DNA from: Ectocarpus siliculosus
Taxonomy: Eukaryota > Sar > Phaeophyceae > Ectocarpales > Ectocarpaceae
DNA: 64,000 bases
Direction of reading: 5' to 3'
NCBI GenBank assembly: GCA_000310025.1
Contig: FN649726.1
Coordinates: forward strand, 1,096,538-1,160,537
Shown: piece by piece, positions 35,871 through 48,530 of the stretch
How positions within the stretch are numbered: the stretch's first letter is position 1
Layout: each line of letters begins with the position of its first letter
The notes under the pieces: model-generated
What the model was told of the DNA's origin: nothing
Database searches by the model: none
The model's input: only the letters and a program-made list of their open reading frames with translations
Program-made: the position numbers and the translations under genes

Positions 35871-36700
35871 AGTACGAGAATACGTGCACAGCGGAAATCG
35901 CTTCCTTGCCATGAACATGTACTCGTCTTGTTTGTCAGCCTCAGCGACAGACGGAAAGAAGACAAAAAAATATTGTCTACATCAATGTGTACATTACTCC
36001 CCAAACCTGAAAACCTGCAAATCCCGAAACCTGAACAATTCATTAAAATAAACACCCCAGATATAATACCTAAATTGGATGAACCAATTATCCAGTGTCA
36101 CCTATGCACACGTAACGGATACATGCATACTAACATCGGTGCATGTCTTATCATCAGCTTGTGTACATATTGTATAGTGTCTCTGCGCGATGCCGGTGCT
36201 TGCCACAGTGGAATATCGAGCCCCTTTGAACATGCAGTGGGAAGGAGGAATGAAATTCTTTGTACGAAGACGAATATTCGAGCGTCATTTTCTGAAGAAC
36301 TTGGCACGCACACAGATATGCACAGGAACATGCAGCATGCGCCATTCATAGCAGAGAGTTCATGAAATATACAATTTATAGTTGCTTCTTCGGCTTCCCG
36401 TCATCAGCAAACGAGCCCTTGTGTTGCTACTGATGTGAAAGAATGAATTTCACGCGATATATGTCGCAGCGAAACACAGAAAGATGTATCATTAATGTTC
36501 ATGAAGGACCGCATCATACGGCCGGCCTTCCCTTCACACAGGAGCTAAACCGTGGCGGGCGTAATGTGGAACGCGGGTGATAAGCTAGTCTACATCGTGT
36601 ACCGTCCTCTCCCGACCCAAGCTGGGTGCCTCCCTCTCATGCATGGCACACTAGACCTTTCTTGTGAATGACCCCGTCTGGTTAGTCAAACATCAAAATA
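35871..36700. other. No gene seen
   Basis: AT-richer DNA. I found no recognisable gene, RNA or repeat. Confidence 0.4.
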
Positions 36701-36704
36701 TACA

Positions 36705-37240
36705 CCGAAAGGTGTGCCGTAGACTGATCAACAATCATTGGGCATCCTGGATAGATATACCGAAGCATCAAACATCCCAAAATTCATTCAATATCGCAAA
36801 GGTGCGCTCTAGCACACACGCACACTTCACCCCCGACAAGTGCCATCTTGGCTTCGCGACCTCCAACTGTACCTTCAAGACACACGTTCGCGGCTTCCAG
36901 ATTCTCCCTTCACCCACGCTCGGTCGACAACGGGTTCCGGGCAACACACGGACCCTAACTGCGTGTCCACAGTGAACAACAGGTGATTAACGCTTAACTT
37001 AACCGATGGGGAGAGCTGGCCGTCACAGCGTGCTCCTCGTTCTTTTGTCTATGGGTGGATTTGGACCGGTCTTTTCAGGACGAGTTCGAGTTCTGCGACC
37101 GCGGGATGGATCGTTCCCATATATCTCTGTAACTGTCGGTGGTCAATGCTTCAATGTCATGGTCGACTCTATTCCCCTCAGTGTTTTCCTGTGGTGGTGC
37201 CACAACCCATTGAAATCGCCCGAAATCGTGTGTTTGACAT
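36705..37240 (+). repeat. Segmental duplication, copy 1 (partner at 58,575-59,035)
   Basis: Shared blocks in the same order include CATCAAACATCCC, AGACACACGTTCGCGGCT, CCAGATTCTCCCTTC, GACAACGGGTT, GTGAACAA, ATGGGGAGAGCTGGCC and GGATTTGGACCGGTCTTTTC. The part from GTGAACAACAGG onward resembles the exon/intron junction at 44,700 and a stretch near 59,725, so it may be a decayed first-exon region of the RBR-like family. Open frames in it are short. Confidence 0.6.
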
Positions 37241-38450
37241 GATAGTTGTGCATGCAGGTGAAGGTTCGACTATTGTTTCGTCGTCTCTAGAATTTTCAGA
37301 CCCCGGTTCGTTTGGCATCGACATGTTCCCCAGGGGACCCTGGCGCACACTCCCCTCGCTGTGTGTGGGACTCTTTACGGCGCTTCCGTGCTTCACGCTC
37401 GTATTTTCCGGGACAATAGGTTCAGTAGTCTGAAGGACACAAATCAATCTCGTTGGATCACAGGCGTCGTGCGTGTAGCAAGCGTGAACGTGAACTGGTA
37501 AGCTATTGTCTACATAATAGTAGCCTACGATGTTTGTGTACACATATGAAGTGCGATACTACAGCGAGAAACACATGGGGCCAAAATTGCAGCGCTCACC
37601 CCCCCTGCTCCCTCTGGGATGGGATAGTTGTTGCTAGCCAGTAATTGATTGTCGGGAAAATCTCCAGAAGGAAGGGTAGAGGTGACCCAAAGAACAAACG
37701 TTTGCGTCCAAACATGTAGTAATTGATTGTCGGGGTAGCCATGAATTTGATTATCGGGAAAATTTCCAGAAGGAAGGGCCCAGAGAACAAATGTTTACAC
37801 CCAAACATGCATGTACACCTGTGTCCTCAACCCAACATGAATTAATGTCTCACATGTGCGTGCTCGTGTGAATGGTGTTGTCGTCCGTCGAAACCATGTT
37901 CATGCTATAGCAGGAGAATGCCGCTAGCAGCGTTAGTTGCTGAACAAAACATGTGGTACTCAAGACACAATGATTTGCTGGTGAATGTCTGAGCGCCTAT
38001 AACATTTTTACTCTACAGCAAACGTCGCGTCTCCTACTGTACATATACACCCCCACATTTCATTGCACCTCTGTGCACCGTCGGCCCGTGTATCGCTCGG
38101 TCGGCGAACGCAAACATCTGGCGGAAATGAATTGGCCTGACCGAAAACCGTAATAACACGCCTGCCCTTCTTCGTCACATCGAATCGCTAGGAAGGGCCA
38201 GGAAGGCCGCGGTGGTGTACGCCGGGAAGAGGTGTACAGGAGCGGGAAGGGAAATAAAAAACTCTTCCAATGAAGTACGGCATCGAAGGAGAGGTGAAGT
38301 GATTGTTCAGCAAATCATCAACGAGCTTCGCCTCTTTTATGTGTCCGGGTTGTGTAATACAAGTTCATTTGACTACAGTAGAACAACTCGTTCCTTGTAG
38401 AAGAATGGATGGCGGGTGTGGTCACAACATACACCTTGCACTGCAAAGCC
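37241..38450. other. No gene seen
   Basis: I see no gene. A short direct repeat is present: GTAATTGATTGTCGGG and the following AAAATYTCCAGAAGGAAGGG recur around 37,640-37,680 and 37,717-37,778. Confidence 0.45.
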
Positions 38451-39000
38451 GGTACGCAAAGCACGCCTGATGTTCACTGGATTGGGTTCATCAATTACCA
38501 AACGAGATTCGCTCATCAGGTGATTGTCCCGGGCCGTATGAAGGGCGAGTTGCGCCCTACTAATCGATTGGAAGGCAGAAGTCGCCACCTTCTTGTGAAC
38601 TTCGTGTGTACACGCTCTCCGCCTTCTCGTGATTTTGGTTCTGGCTTAGCCACTTGCAAGGATGGCTCTCCATGTCGTGTGCTTGCCTCGTGGGCTAATC
38701 CGCTGGTCCTGACTGGAGGTTCCATTCTCTGCACATGATGATCTACGTAATCTAGCTAATCATCCATTCCTATGATACCCTTCGATCCCTCCGTGTCGTG
38801 CTCGGCGCTTATTATCATCACGTAGCCTTTCCGGGAAGGCGCTGCTTGCTCGGTTGATTGTCATTCTTCTTCCGAAGTGTCTTCGTCTGATGCAGCTTTC
38901 CGAGAACGTGTCTCCGCCGCCGCCGTACGCCCGAGGAAGCACAGAGGAGAGGCATCGATGGCGTCCACTTCTAACATCGATGGAGAGTGTTCCAAGGTCT
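38450..39000 (+). pseudogene. 5' region and degraded first exon of the RBR-like family
   Basis: Bases 38,600-38,960 align with 45,830-46,185, including CCCTCGGTGTCC/CCCTCCGTGTCG-type and CTCGGCGC blocks and the exon starting at 46,101. The equivalent of the start codon at 38,877 is GTG, not ATG. The frame then reads SSSDAAFRERVSAAA, as in intact copies, and continues to a weak donor-like AAG/GTCTGT near 38,997. It may have been the first exon of the gene at 39.6-44.0 kb, which would then need another start. Confidence 0.5.
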
Positions 39001-39603
39001 GTGCGACACATCGGCTCTGCAAACACCCACGTTTTCCCTCGGTGCACAACCCGTCCGCAGTGTAGAACTATCACGACGACCCCGACTGGTCACCCCGGCA
39101 ACATAATGTAATGCAAAGAAAGAAAGAGTCTCGTTGTCTACGTACCTACGTAGCTCACAAAGGGTGATTCTCTAACCACTATCAATCCTGATCATCAGTC
39201 ATCAGGATGGGAATGGAGGGTAGAGGCGGCAGGCGGTGCGCTCGAACTGTTCATAGCCTCCGTCATCTTGAGCCAAAACGATTACGTGTTGTTCTCTTCA
39301 ATCGACCGGCCAACGCTGAATCTATTGAAAACGAGCGTTTTTTTCCACACCTTCCCCAAAAACCTTGATCTAAAAGAGAGCGTTGTGTTCCTAATCGAGA
39401 GGAGTTCGTTCGAACACGATAGAAACACAGGCCTTCCTGTGATCAGTTTTCGCACAACTGTCATAGGCTACATCTTACAGCTCGGTTGCATCCAAGAGAA
39501 ATATGCCATACCCGGCCTGAGCGAAATGCCTTCACAATTCCCATCGAAACCACGAATACCTTTGCCGGCGTTGTTGCTTTGTTCTTGTAAACGGTTTGTG
39601 TAA

Positions 39604-42600
39604 CTCGCCAGAATATGTGGACGCGTTGAAAATGAACGACGTTTGTTTGCTCCACACTTTGACCCATCTGTCGTGCGGCAGACCCCTCAATTGACGCCGC
39701 GGTCCGAGGTCTCCTCAACCAAAGAAGAAGAGACCGGGACCGCGCCCCACAACGCGGAAGCGTTTGTGCAAGATGCAAGGGCCGCCATCGCCACCGTTGA
39801 GCAAGCGGCGATGGCGACAATGGCCCCGGCAGCTATTAGGATGGCGGAGGCGGCGGCGAGGATGGAAGTGGCAGTGACAAGAGTGGAGGAGGTAGCAGCC
39901 AGGGCGGAGGCAACAGAAGTAGGGGGTCTCTCCCCGACGTCCTCTCAGGCCTCCTCTCAATGTGGAACTCTCTCACACAGGGTAGTGCCTTCACCGGCGT
40001 TCGGAGGTGGAGTGGGAGACGGGCGAGGGGGCCCTGAGGGGCTGAGGGAGTGGATGCGAGAAGCGTACGCCAAGGGAAATCCAGAGAATGTGGCACGGGT
40101 TGACTTCTTGCTCGACGAATTCAGGTGGGTCATGTAACCTTTCTCCGGCGTAAGCGAAACAAGCACACGTACACGCCGAATCATCCGCGTTTGGGACAAA
40201 TTGGCGGACGAACGAGTACATCTGAGACATCGCTTTAGTGGGTTCGTTGGGAATGAAAGAGAGGAGGAGGTGGGCGAAGACGGAAGGGGAGATTTTGCGG
40301 TACCATTAGGAAGCGTTATCTTTTCCGCCTTGGGTACCTGCAACCATAAACCAGACGAAGTTGCAACGTCTGCTTACGTGGTGCGGCTGGGATTCCAGGC
40401 ACCACCGAATTCCGTGGAAACATTTGTGGCTTTCCGTCGTGTCGAAGTGATATTTCGACTAGATTTTTCAAGTTTCCTCGCTCGCCGTTTGTTACCGAAG
40501 ATGTGGAGGAAGTCGAAAGGAATATGAGAATCGTACCAGCAATTCTTTGAGGAAGCACAACCCCCTCGACAGCTCAATTATGGGGTCCGTGCCTATGCCG
40601 ACTCCCCAAATTCGCAGGAAACACATTCATTCAAAGAAACCGGCCAACATTGCGCAGCGACATTTTTGTGTCGTTTTATTTGGTGAGGTCCTGGTCTTCC
40701 ACGTACGTACTATTGCACAAACTTGTTCTACAATGTAAAGCGCTTTATCTTCTCGAACAGGACCAACGAGGACGTGCTGATCGGTAACATCCTCAAGAAG
40801 TACGGACACTTGGGGATTGGCCTTCCCGCCCGATGGTCGCGTGCTCAGATGGGCTTCGGGAAGGTAAGTTCATTGATCGGTGGTCTGTGCTCTACAGGCG
40901 TAGACTCTAGTACGGTGGGTGAGATGTGGTTCTGTAAACGGTCGTTTCGGGGAAATATTGTACGCTCGGTGTACGGTAGTTTCGTTGTGGTGGCGTTGTT
41001 TCGTGCCACGGCACTACAAAAAGATCATATATTCCCTTGTTTGCATCACCTATAAGCAACAGACGAATTGATCAACAAGACGTGTCGGAGTTGTTCTAAT
41101 ACGAGAATACAATGACGAGGACGACAAAAACAGCACCCGATTTCTAGCTGGCTTGCACTCTCAGCAACAGAACAACAACATGTTAGAGGCGAGCACAGAA
41201 CACCAAACGTGAAGAAAACAATCCACATCCATATCATACCATCATCAACAGCACCGGCGGCAATGACAACACCACCACCACCAGACACCGGACACCACGC
41301 CTACCCAATAACAACAGCAACAGCATCAGCAACAACAACGACAATACTCCCATTGTAGTGATATTGCCCGCTAGCGGTTCACAGACAAGGAGGTCCAGGG
41401 GTTACAATGAGAAATGCACGGGAAGTAGGGTTCGGAGGAATGGAAACGGCCAGGAGGCATTTACTCTTTCCGGATACTCCCTTTCTGGCGGTACGAGACA
41501 CTGATGGCATACACGAAAAAGTGCTAGGACACATGAACAAATGAAACGGAGGTCGAAGCGGATGAATTGAACCGTAGAGCGCAATGGTCCTCGTGCTAAT
41601 CCGTTGGGGTCGCCAGGTGTCGATAATTCCAAGCTGTTGGAAAAACTCTCAGGATCTACGTAATCGATCACAGGTCACGGTATGTATTACATTCAACATA
41701 ACAATTGATGGCTGGTGAACTACCATGGTGTGTGGATGTAAAGTATCATGGTGCGAACCAGGTCAGGAGAAGGCGGTCCCCGAAGTCGTGAACTGTGCGT
41801 ACTGAACCAATCATGAAAATGTGAATCCCGGACACCATGTTCAAATTTCTAAAGCCATGACGTACTAGGCGACCACAGCCTTGTCACCCGATACAGGTTG
41901 CTTCACAACGCCACCATACAGCATGCCGCATGCCGAACGGCATTTGTGACCTCCCCGTCTTCCCGCTCCCCCCACCCCGTACTTTCGACAGCGGCCTAAG
42001 CCCAGGACCCCTGTGTTGGGCTTCAGCAGCGCCGAACTGACAGGCTTTGTACCCAAACGAGCGGTTTCTACCGCGGCATCCATGGCCGAAACAGAAAGAG
42101 AGGCTCAGGCGCTGTGTAGAGATCAAGCCGGAGCTGGAACTGGAGCTACGACTGCTTCACGCCCTGCCGAAATTGTTCCCGGCGGGTGGTCATTTGCCCG
42201 CCCCATGAGTCAACCAGCAACGAACAAACCAGCCGCCGCCGCTGCGTTCACCTTCGGAGTGAACCCTCACGTCAACGGGATCGGTAGGCTTCAACGACGA
42301 TTGTCAGCCCCATCCCTAAAAGGACAGGATCACTCACTCTTCAAAGCTCAGGTCGGAGCTGGAGCTGGAGGTACAGCTTCTTCACCACAAGCTAATGATG
42401 TCGCCGGCGGCATGTTTTCGGTTGGCATGACCGCGGACCAACCAGCGAGCACCAAAACCAGACGTCGGATCGGTGGCCTGCGACGAAGAACATCAGCACC
42501 ATTTCTAATCCCCGGCACTAAGACAACCGAAGGAGAGGCTCAGGCACTGTCTAGAGCTCGAGCCGGAGGAAGAGCTGGAGCTACGCCTGCTTCGCCTCCT

Positions 42601-44043
42601 GCTAAACCTGGTAACGGCGGGTTCTTGTTTGCCCCCCCAGCACAGAACACACCAGCCACAGCCGCCGCGTTCACCTTCGGTGAGAACCGTCAAGTCAGCG
42701 GGGTCGGTAGGCTTCAACGACGTTTGTCAGCCCCGTCTCTAAAAGGACAGTCTCGGGCACTGCCCGGAGCTCAAGCTGGACCTAGCGATGAACCTGGAAA
42801 AACTGCTTCTTCGCCTCCACCCATCAACATCGCCGCCATTTTCTCGGTTGGCTTGCCCGCGGACAAATCAGCAAACGACAAACCCAGACGCCGGATCGGT
42901 GCGCTTCGACGACGAACATCAGCCCCATCTCTTATTCCTGGCACTAGGACAATCGAAGGGGAGGCTCAGCCACTGCCTAAAGCTCAAGCCGGAGCAGGAG
43001 CAGGAGCAGGAGCAGGAGCTGGAGCTGGAGCTAGCGGGTTTTCGTTTGGCTCCGCCAAGGGAGAACCACCTGAGAGAAGTTTGTTTGGCTCCCATGCCGC
43101 GTCCAGCGTCGCCAAAGCTGGGAATACGCAGGGGCTGTTCACAGGTCCTAGTTCTTCCACTGCAGGTAGGGCCAGACGGACCGTGATTGGCCTCACCAGC
43201 AAACAGCCGGTCGAGGACAACCCACAGGCCAAACACGCTGGTGGATTTTCGTTCATGGCTCCATCGGTCGCTGGAGGCACGATAGGTTTCAGCTCGGGGA
43301 GGGAGAACACGCCGCAAGTGTTCCGCGCTTCCTCTGCCTTTGGTCCATCGTTCGAGAAGGCTTCGTCCCCGCCCACACCCGCAGGAGCGGCCGCGGCACG
43401 TGGGTTTGGGAGCAGGATCAACAGTGTTCTCCGGCGTACCAGTTCTGTCGTCAGCGTTTGGCCTGCTGGAAAGACTGACGGGGCGCCCACGAGCGAAACT
43501 TCATCGTCCGGTACGGAATGCGTGCTTTTCCACGAGTTGTGTGAGAACATGGTCACCGACTCGAGGTCTGGGAGCAGGTGTACTTCCGGGCACGCCCTTT
43601 GCGCTGATTGCACCACCCAGTATGTTGAAAAGACGCTCCTACCCCGAGGTACCGTGTGGTGGGACAGGATTAGGTGTGTGGATCCGGATTGCGACGCGCA
43701 CATGGTCGGCCTGAGTGTTCAGCGTTGTCTCGGCAGTGATCTAAGGAGCCGTATCGATGCTGCTCAGCTCGATGTCGTGCCTATGATCGGGCCTGAAGCC
43801 AGGCATGAACGAGAACGTGCGGCACGAACGCCCGAGGATCGTGCATCGGCGACGACCGTAGCCACAACTACAAAACCGTGTCCAAACTGCGAAGTGGCAA
43901 CGGAGAAAAACAAAGGCTGCAAGCACATGGTTTGTTCAATGTGCAACCATGAATACTGCTGGATCTGTCGGAGCGAGTGGACACCGGGACACCTCCGTGA
44001 CACTTGCGTACCCTGTCCGAAGACGTGGCCGAAGGTGACCTGA
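39604..44043 (+). CDS. RBR-like RING1/RING2 protein with RRxSAP repeats, first exon unresolved
   Basis: Exons: about 39604-40124, 40761-40863, 41992-44043 (TGA), with phases that agree. Exon A ends in an acidic/helical module (VPSPAFGGGVGDGRG..LREWM..LLDEF). Exon B gives RTNEDVLIGNILKKYGHLGI. Exon C starts after a strong pyrimidine tract and has two 141-residue repeats (period 423 bp) carrying RRLSAPS and RRRTSAP motifs and FG-like FTFG/FSFG pieces. The C-terminus has a RING1-like pattern (C-x3-H-x2-C-x2-C-x21-C-x4-C) and a RING2/Rcat pattern CPNC-x9-C-KHMVC-x2-C-x4-C-x2-C, whose third Cys occupies the catalytic position of RBR ubiquitin ligases. About 60 residues without Cys/His pairs separate them, so no IBR is recognisable. 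Likely an E3 ubiquitin ligase; substrate unknown. Confidence 0.72.
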
Positions 44044-44536
44044 GTTCCACGTAAATTGGGAGGCCATTGACTAGTACCATGCAAGCAGGACAGTATACTT
44101 TAGGGGAGAACGGTGATAGAAACATTGTCGCTCTATCTATCTAGTACGGGGCATCTGTGTTGTGCGTGCGCGGGCCAACGTGCATGTGTGCGGACGCTAC
44201 CGTGATGTGAGAAAAACTGTAACGCTTTTTCGATACACTGTTGTACCACCGGATTGTCAAGGCCGTTCTCTACCCACAGACGACATACCATATGTTGCCC
44301 GAAGATCAGTAAAAACACTATTCCGTTGATGCTGATATATCCTGAAATCTTGTTTGTGGACAGAGATGAACTTGCATTGTCTTCGTAATACCAATACAAC
44401 AAAATCACAGAACGATTGTCCTCTCCAGACAAAGCCCCAATCGAAGAGCTGTCATGAGGTCCTTACAGTCTGCACCCTTTGTACATTGCAGGGTTTGCGG
44501 GAAGTCGCTGCTTCCGCCCACCGTTCCTCCCCCGAG
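44044..44536. other. Spacer between RBR-family copies, no gene seen
   Basis: Presumed 3' flank of the RBR-like gene; nothing else recognised. Confidence 0.4.
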
Positions 44537-44700
44537 ATGACTCTGCGTGACCTCGCGTCTTTCCAAGACCGTGTCGCCGCCGCCGCCGAAAACCTGAGGA
44601 GGAGCATGGAAGAGGCATCGATGGACGACACTTCTAGGCGCGACCGAAACCCTACAATGGTCGGTATGAGATCGGCGCTGCGGACCACAGCGAACAGCAG
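44537..44700 (+). pseudogene. Isolated first-exon copy of the RBR-like family
   Basis: From an ATG the frame reads MTLRDLASFQDRVAAAAENL, then RRSMEEAS, parallel to the 46,101 copy (MSSSDLEAFQERVAAAAANL). It is open for 54 codons to CAGCAG/GTGATG, a possible donor. No matching downstream exons or RING domains follow before the next copy, so this is probably an orphan exon, though a short gene cannot be excluded. Confidence 0.5.
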
Positions 44701-45700
44701 GTGATGAACATCGAATAGATGGAGAGGGTGCGCCGTGCTCCTCGTCAATTCAAAAAACGGGATCGATGGATTGATATTGGAGCGGTTTTGAGGACGTGCT
44801 CGAGTTTCGTGACACTTGACGGATCTATCCCTTACGACTCCTGCTACTATGGGCCTTGCGTTTCTCACAGTTTTTGTCGAAGTTACTCTCCTCGACGTTT
44901 GCGGTGCCCTGCCGCAACCCATGAAAACCACCCAAGACCATTGGAATGAGCTACACGTTTGGAGATGGCGAGTTGTTTGCTCGCGACCGGAGAGTGAAGT
45001 CTCGCATTTGCGGGCTCACCAGTGTCATGTTGTCATATTGTCATAGGTAGCAACCTCGTAGAGAAACAAATGGGGAGAGTAAAGATTAGAAACAAATGGG
45101 GAGAATAAAGATGACATTTTGTTTCTCGGTAGATCTACGCTGTACTTGCTGCACCACAGGTACTTGTCTCACGACGTTTTCAGGGCTGTCCGCTGACCTA
45201 GTGTGTGCAATATCTGACGTGTCCTGTCTGAATCTTAGCCAAACGCCCGGTCCTTATTCCCCACATTGTGCGGCACCGACGCCCACTATCGGTTGTGGCC
45301 GCAGAACGAACTACCGTGCAACTCTCGCCAAAATATATGTCTGACGAAACTGTATTGATAGCGCCCCCTTATTATCGCCATCGAAGACGGGGAGAGCGAG
45401 GATGGCGGCGGTCGTGTTCGCCGCCAATAAGCGCAACGGAGCGGCAAGGGCAACAAGAAACTCAACCGGTGAATAATGACATCGACACAGAGGTAATAAT
45501 CCATATCACGGAAGACCCGCCTCCTCAGACATGAGTCAGGGGCGCGTGCTTGAGATGTCAAGTGTGTGCATCTTGAAGAATATATGGAGGGGTCACCCAT
45601 GATCATGCTTGCCGCAACCATAAGAGCATAGACTACACCTCGCGTTTCGACAAAGACGGCAGAGAGCGCGTCTGAGTTTTTACAGATCGAGCTTGCTAGT
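44701..45700. other. No gene seen; decayed family intron at left edge
   Basis: The first ~100 bases resemble those after the junctions near 36,985, 58,860 and 59,735 (ATGGRGAGRG, GTGCTCCTCG). Beyond that nothing is recognised. Confidence 0.4.
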
Positions 45701-46100
45701 TGCCAAGCGTGATCCGCCGTGAGGTAGTCCGCGAGTCGTAGATAGCTGTATCCTAGGACAAACCGATTGTTCTGGCAGAACTCGGCACCTTGCGCTTACT
45801 TTCGTGTGTTGAGTTGATACCGGCTTCTTCCTGGTCGTAGACTGCTATTCTGGCCTCGGCACCAGCAAGGACGGCTCCATACCGTGTGTCTGCCTGAGTC
45901 TGACCGTTTTTCACACCGGTACGACATTTCCCCTTGCATCGAGTGATTCCCCTCTCCGCACAAGACGTCATCATCGAACTCATCATCCATTTCTGTGTTA
46001 TTCGTCTATCCCTCGGTGTGTCCTACTCGGCGCCTGCGACCACTACGTAAAGCGCTCTGGAACAGGCGTGGCTTCTTCGCGCGGCCTTTCCTCATCGGAG
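45700..46100 (+). repeat. 5' flanking segment of the RBR-like family, copy at 46 kb
   Basis: Aligned with 28,325-28,620 and 38,450-38,880. It ends directly before the ATG at 46,101, so this repeated segment may be the family's promoter and 5' UTR carried along in each duplication. Confidence 0.5.
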
Positions 46101-46780
46101 ATGTCTTCATCTGATCTCGAGGCTTTCCAAGAACGCGTCGCCGCCGCCGCCGCAAACCTGAGGAGGAGCATGGAAGAGGCATCGCCGGGTAGCACGTCTG
46201 GCACAAGCTAAAATGGAGGGTCTGGGAGGGCCTGTAAGAGATCAGCGCTGCAAGCACCCGCCACTTCCTCCGTGTCCAGCCCAGTCGCTGAACGGCTCCG
46301 GAATGAAACTCAAGTCGCCGTCGCTAAGAACGCCGAAGGAGAGAATGAACCACCGTCCAAGGCTCAAGACGGGAATTAAGCTAGAGCTGGAGCTGGATGT
46401 TGCACCTTGCTCATCTCCAGCTAGCACTGTTTCTGCCGGATCGATCGGCTTCGGGGAGGACTGCCGGCCCGATTTCCTGTCGTCGGCGCTAAAGGAACCA
46501 AAATCGAGGCTAATCTCGATGTCGTGCCTGTGATCGTGCCGGAAGTCGGGCGCGATTGTGAACACGAGGCACGACGGCCTTTCATTGCAGGGATCGTAGC
46601 CGCCTCTACAAAGTTTTTCCGAGTTGTGCGGTGGCAGAAAAGAAGGTCGGCGGCTGCAAGCACATGACGTGTACAAGTATGAAACAGTCGCTACAACTGT
46701 TGGATCTGTCGGAGCGAGTGGAAACCGTTACACCTCCGCGATAGGGTGTGTTTGTGCCCAAGCCAAGGTGCACGTCTTTC
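46101..46780 (+). pseudogene. Decayed RBR-like family copy
   Basis: The first-exon frame MSSSDLEAFQERVAAAAANL is intact for 36 codons and ends in TAA at 46,209-46,211. Remnants of the large third exon follow, including a stretch like CTCGATGTCGTGCCT and pieces of the Rcat motif (GGCTGCAAGCACATG at about 46,651; TGGATCTGTCGGAGCGAGTGG at about 46,701). Frameshifts and deletions separate them, and RING1 is missing. The order of pieces matches the 42-44 kb gene. Confidence 0.75.
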
Positions 46781-46794
46781 GACACCTGGGGAAG

Positions 46795-46880
46795 GGGGGG
46801 GGGGGGGGGGCGTACTCTTATGTTTTGCATGCCTTAGCGGTTAGACCATTGACCACGCGTCCTCGAGAGGACGGAGCAAG
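46795..46880 (+). repeat. Poly-G plus tRNA-like repeat, second copy
   Basis: About 15 G are followed by CGTACTC, GCATGCC and GGTTAGACCATTGACC, as at 28,204-28,270. Confidence 0.6.
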
Positions 46881-46984
46881 GTGGAGGGGGTTAAAGGTAG
46901 GGTGCTATCTACGTAGACAAGTATATATTTTCGATGAGTGGTTGTCAAAATTTGACTCCGGAGGTCACCCCCCGGGCGTCCCTC

Positions 46985-48530
46985 ACGCTCGAAGATGGGT
47001 GAACACTGCTCCTCAAGGATAGGCCCAACCAAAACATGGTACAGTTGGTAGTTGAGGTTAAGTGAGTGGTGGTGACGGTGTCGATAGAGTAAAAGGAGGT
47101 GCTGGGCACCAGACCTGACCGTGTGTACCGTTGGCGACATGAGGAGTTGCGTTGAGAGTAGCGGGATGAGGGTTTGGGCGGGGTGGGTGGGGCATTTTTG
47201 GTGGTGGGTGGGGAATGGGCGACCCCAACTAGTAGTTTCTTGTAGCAAGCGAGATTTTTGTGGTGGTGTGGTGTGGCTTGCAACGTTGCTGTGGTTTGGC
47301 CTCTTGAATGTTCATTTCTCAAGGATAGGCACAATCAAAGCACGGTACAGCACGTTGTTGGGGCCAAGCCAGGGACGGGAATGATGCTGAGAGGTAGAGG
47401 GGGAGATGCTGGCTGGGTGGGCACCAGAGCCCACCGTTTCTGGCATGGACATTTGCGGGGGGTAGTGGCGGGGTGAGGACGCGCAAGGGAGTGGCAGGGT
47501 GGGTGGCCTGGGTGTTGGCTGTTGGTGTGGAGGACGTAGTCTCGACTGGTTATCGTTGGTCTTCTTTAGCAATTGACGTTGTTGTGGCGGTGTGACTTGC
47601 AACATCGTTGCGGTTTGGAGCGTTGAACTTTGGGTTCTCAAGCTTGAACAACCCAGCCATGGCACGGTAGGTGTGGTTGAAAGACCAAGCGAGCGTCGGA
47701 AACGAAGCTGGTAGAGGGCCAGATGCTGGCTGGGCGGGTACCAGACGCGCCCGTGTCGGACTTCGACGTCGGGATGGGTGCGCATTGGGGTTTGGCGGGG
47801 TGGTGGGCCAGGTGTTGGCCGAGGCGGCGAAGGGATAGTCCCAATAGTGGGTATCCTTCAGCAAATGGACGTTGTTGTGGCGACCTAGGTCGCTATCACG
47901 TTGATTTTTTTATTGGCGGCTTTAACCTTGACTTCTCCAGGACTGGCAGAACCAAAACCTGGTACACCAGGTGATTAAGGGCAAATGAGGGGTGAGAAGG
48001 ACGGTGGGAGGTAGAGAGATAGATGTCAGCCACCAAAGGTGAATGTGTCAGAGGTTGGTTGGGCTGCAAGGAGTAGTGGGATGGGGGGGTGTCCGGATTT
48101 GGGCGGGGTTGGTGCCCCAGCTGCGGGCGGTGGGTGAGAAAGGGGCCCGATTGGGAGTGGTTGATGGTTTCCTGCAGCAAATGGACGTTCTTGTCACGGT
48201 CCGGATCGTTTCACGTTTTATTTATTGTTCGTCGTCTTAAATTTTCTGATGAAATAGGCACAGCATGGTAGAGCAGGTGGTTGAGGTCAAGCGAGAGTTG
48301 ACCATGATGCTGGAAGGTATATAGAAAATGCCGACTGGGCACCGGATGCGACCGTTTCTGACGTTGGTGTCATGGAGGCTTGCGAGAAGAGGGGCGGGGA
48401 TGGGGCCGCAGATGGGGCCGGGGCGGGGAAGGGGCTGTGCGGGTGGTCCATCTATTTGCAATGGGCAAGGAAGGGGAGGGGAAGGGGTAGTCCCGACCGG
48501 TAGTGGTCTTGATAGATTGGGATTTTGGCT
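46985..48530 (+). repeat. Tandem array of ~300-318 bp units (array 1, about five units)
   Basis: A marker motif (AGGCACAACCAAAACATGGTACAG and variants) recurs near 47,038, 47,344, 47,662, 47,961 and 48,267, spacing 299-318 bp. Each unit also has a G-rich GGCGGGGTGGG block, GGTCCCGAC or a variant, a GCAAATGGACGTTGTTG block and GGCTTGAA near the end. No conserved open frame runs through the units. Confidence 0.85.
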
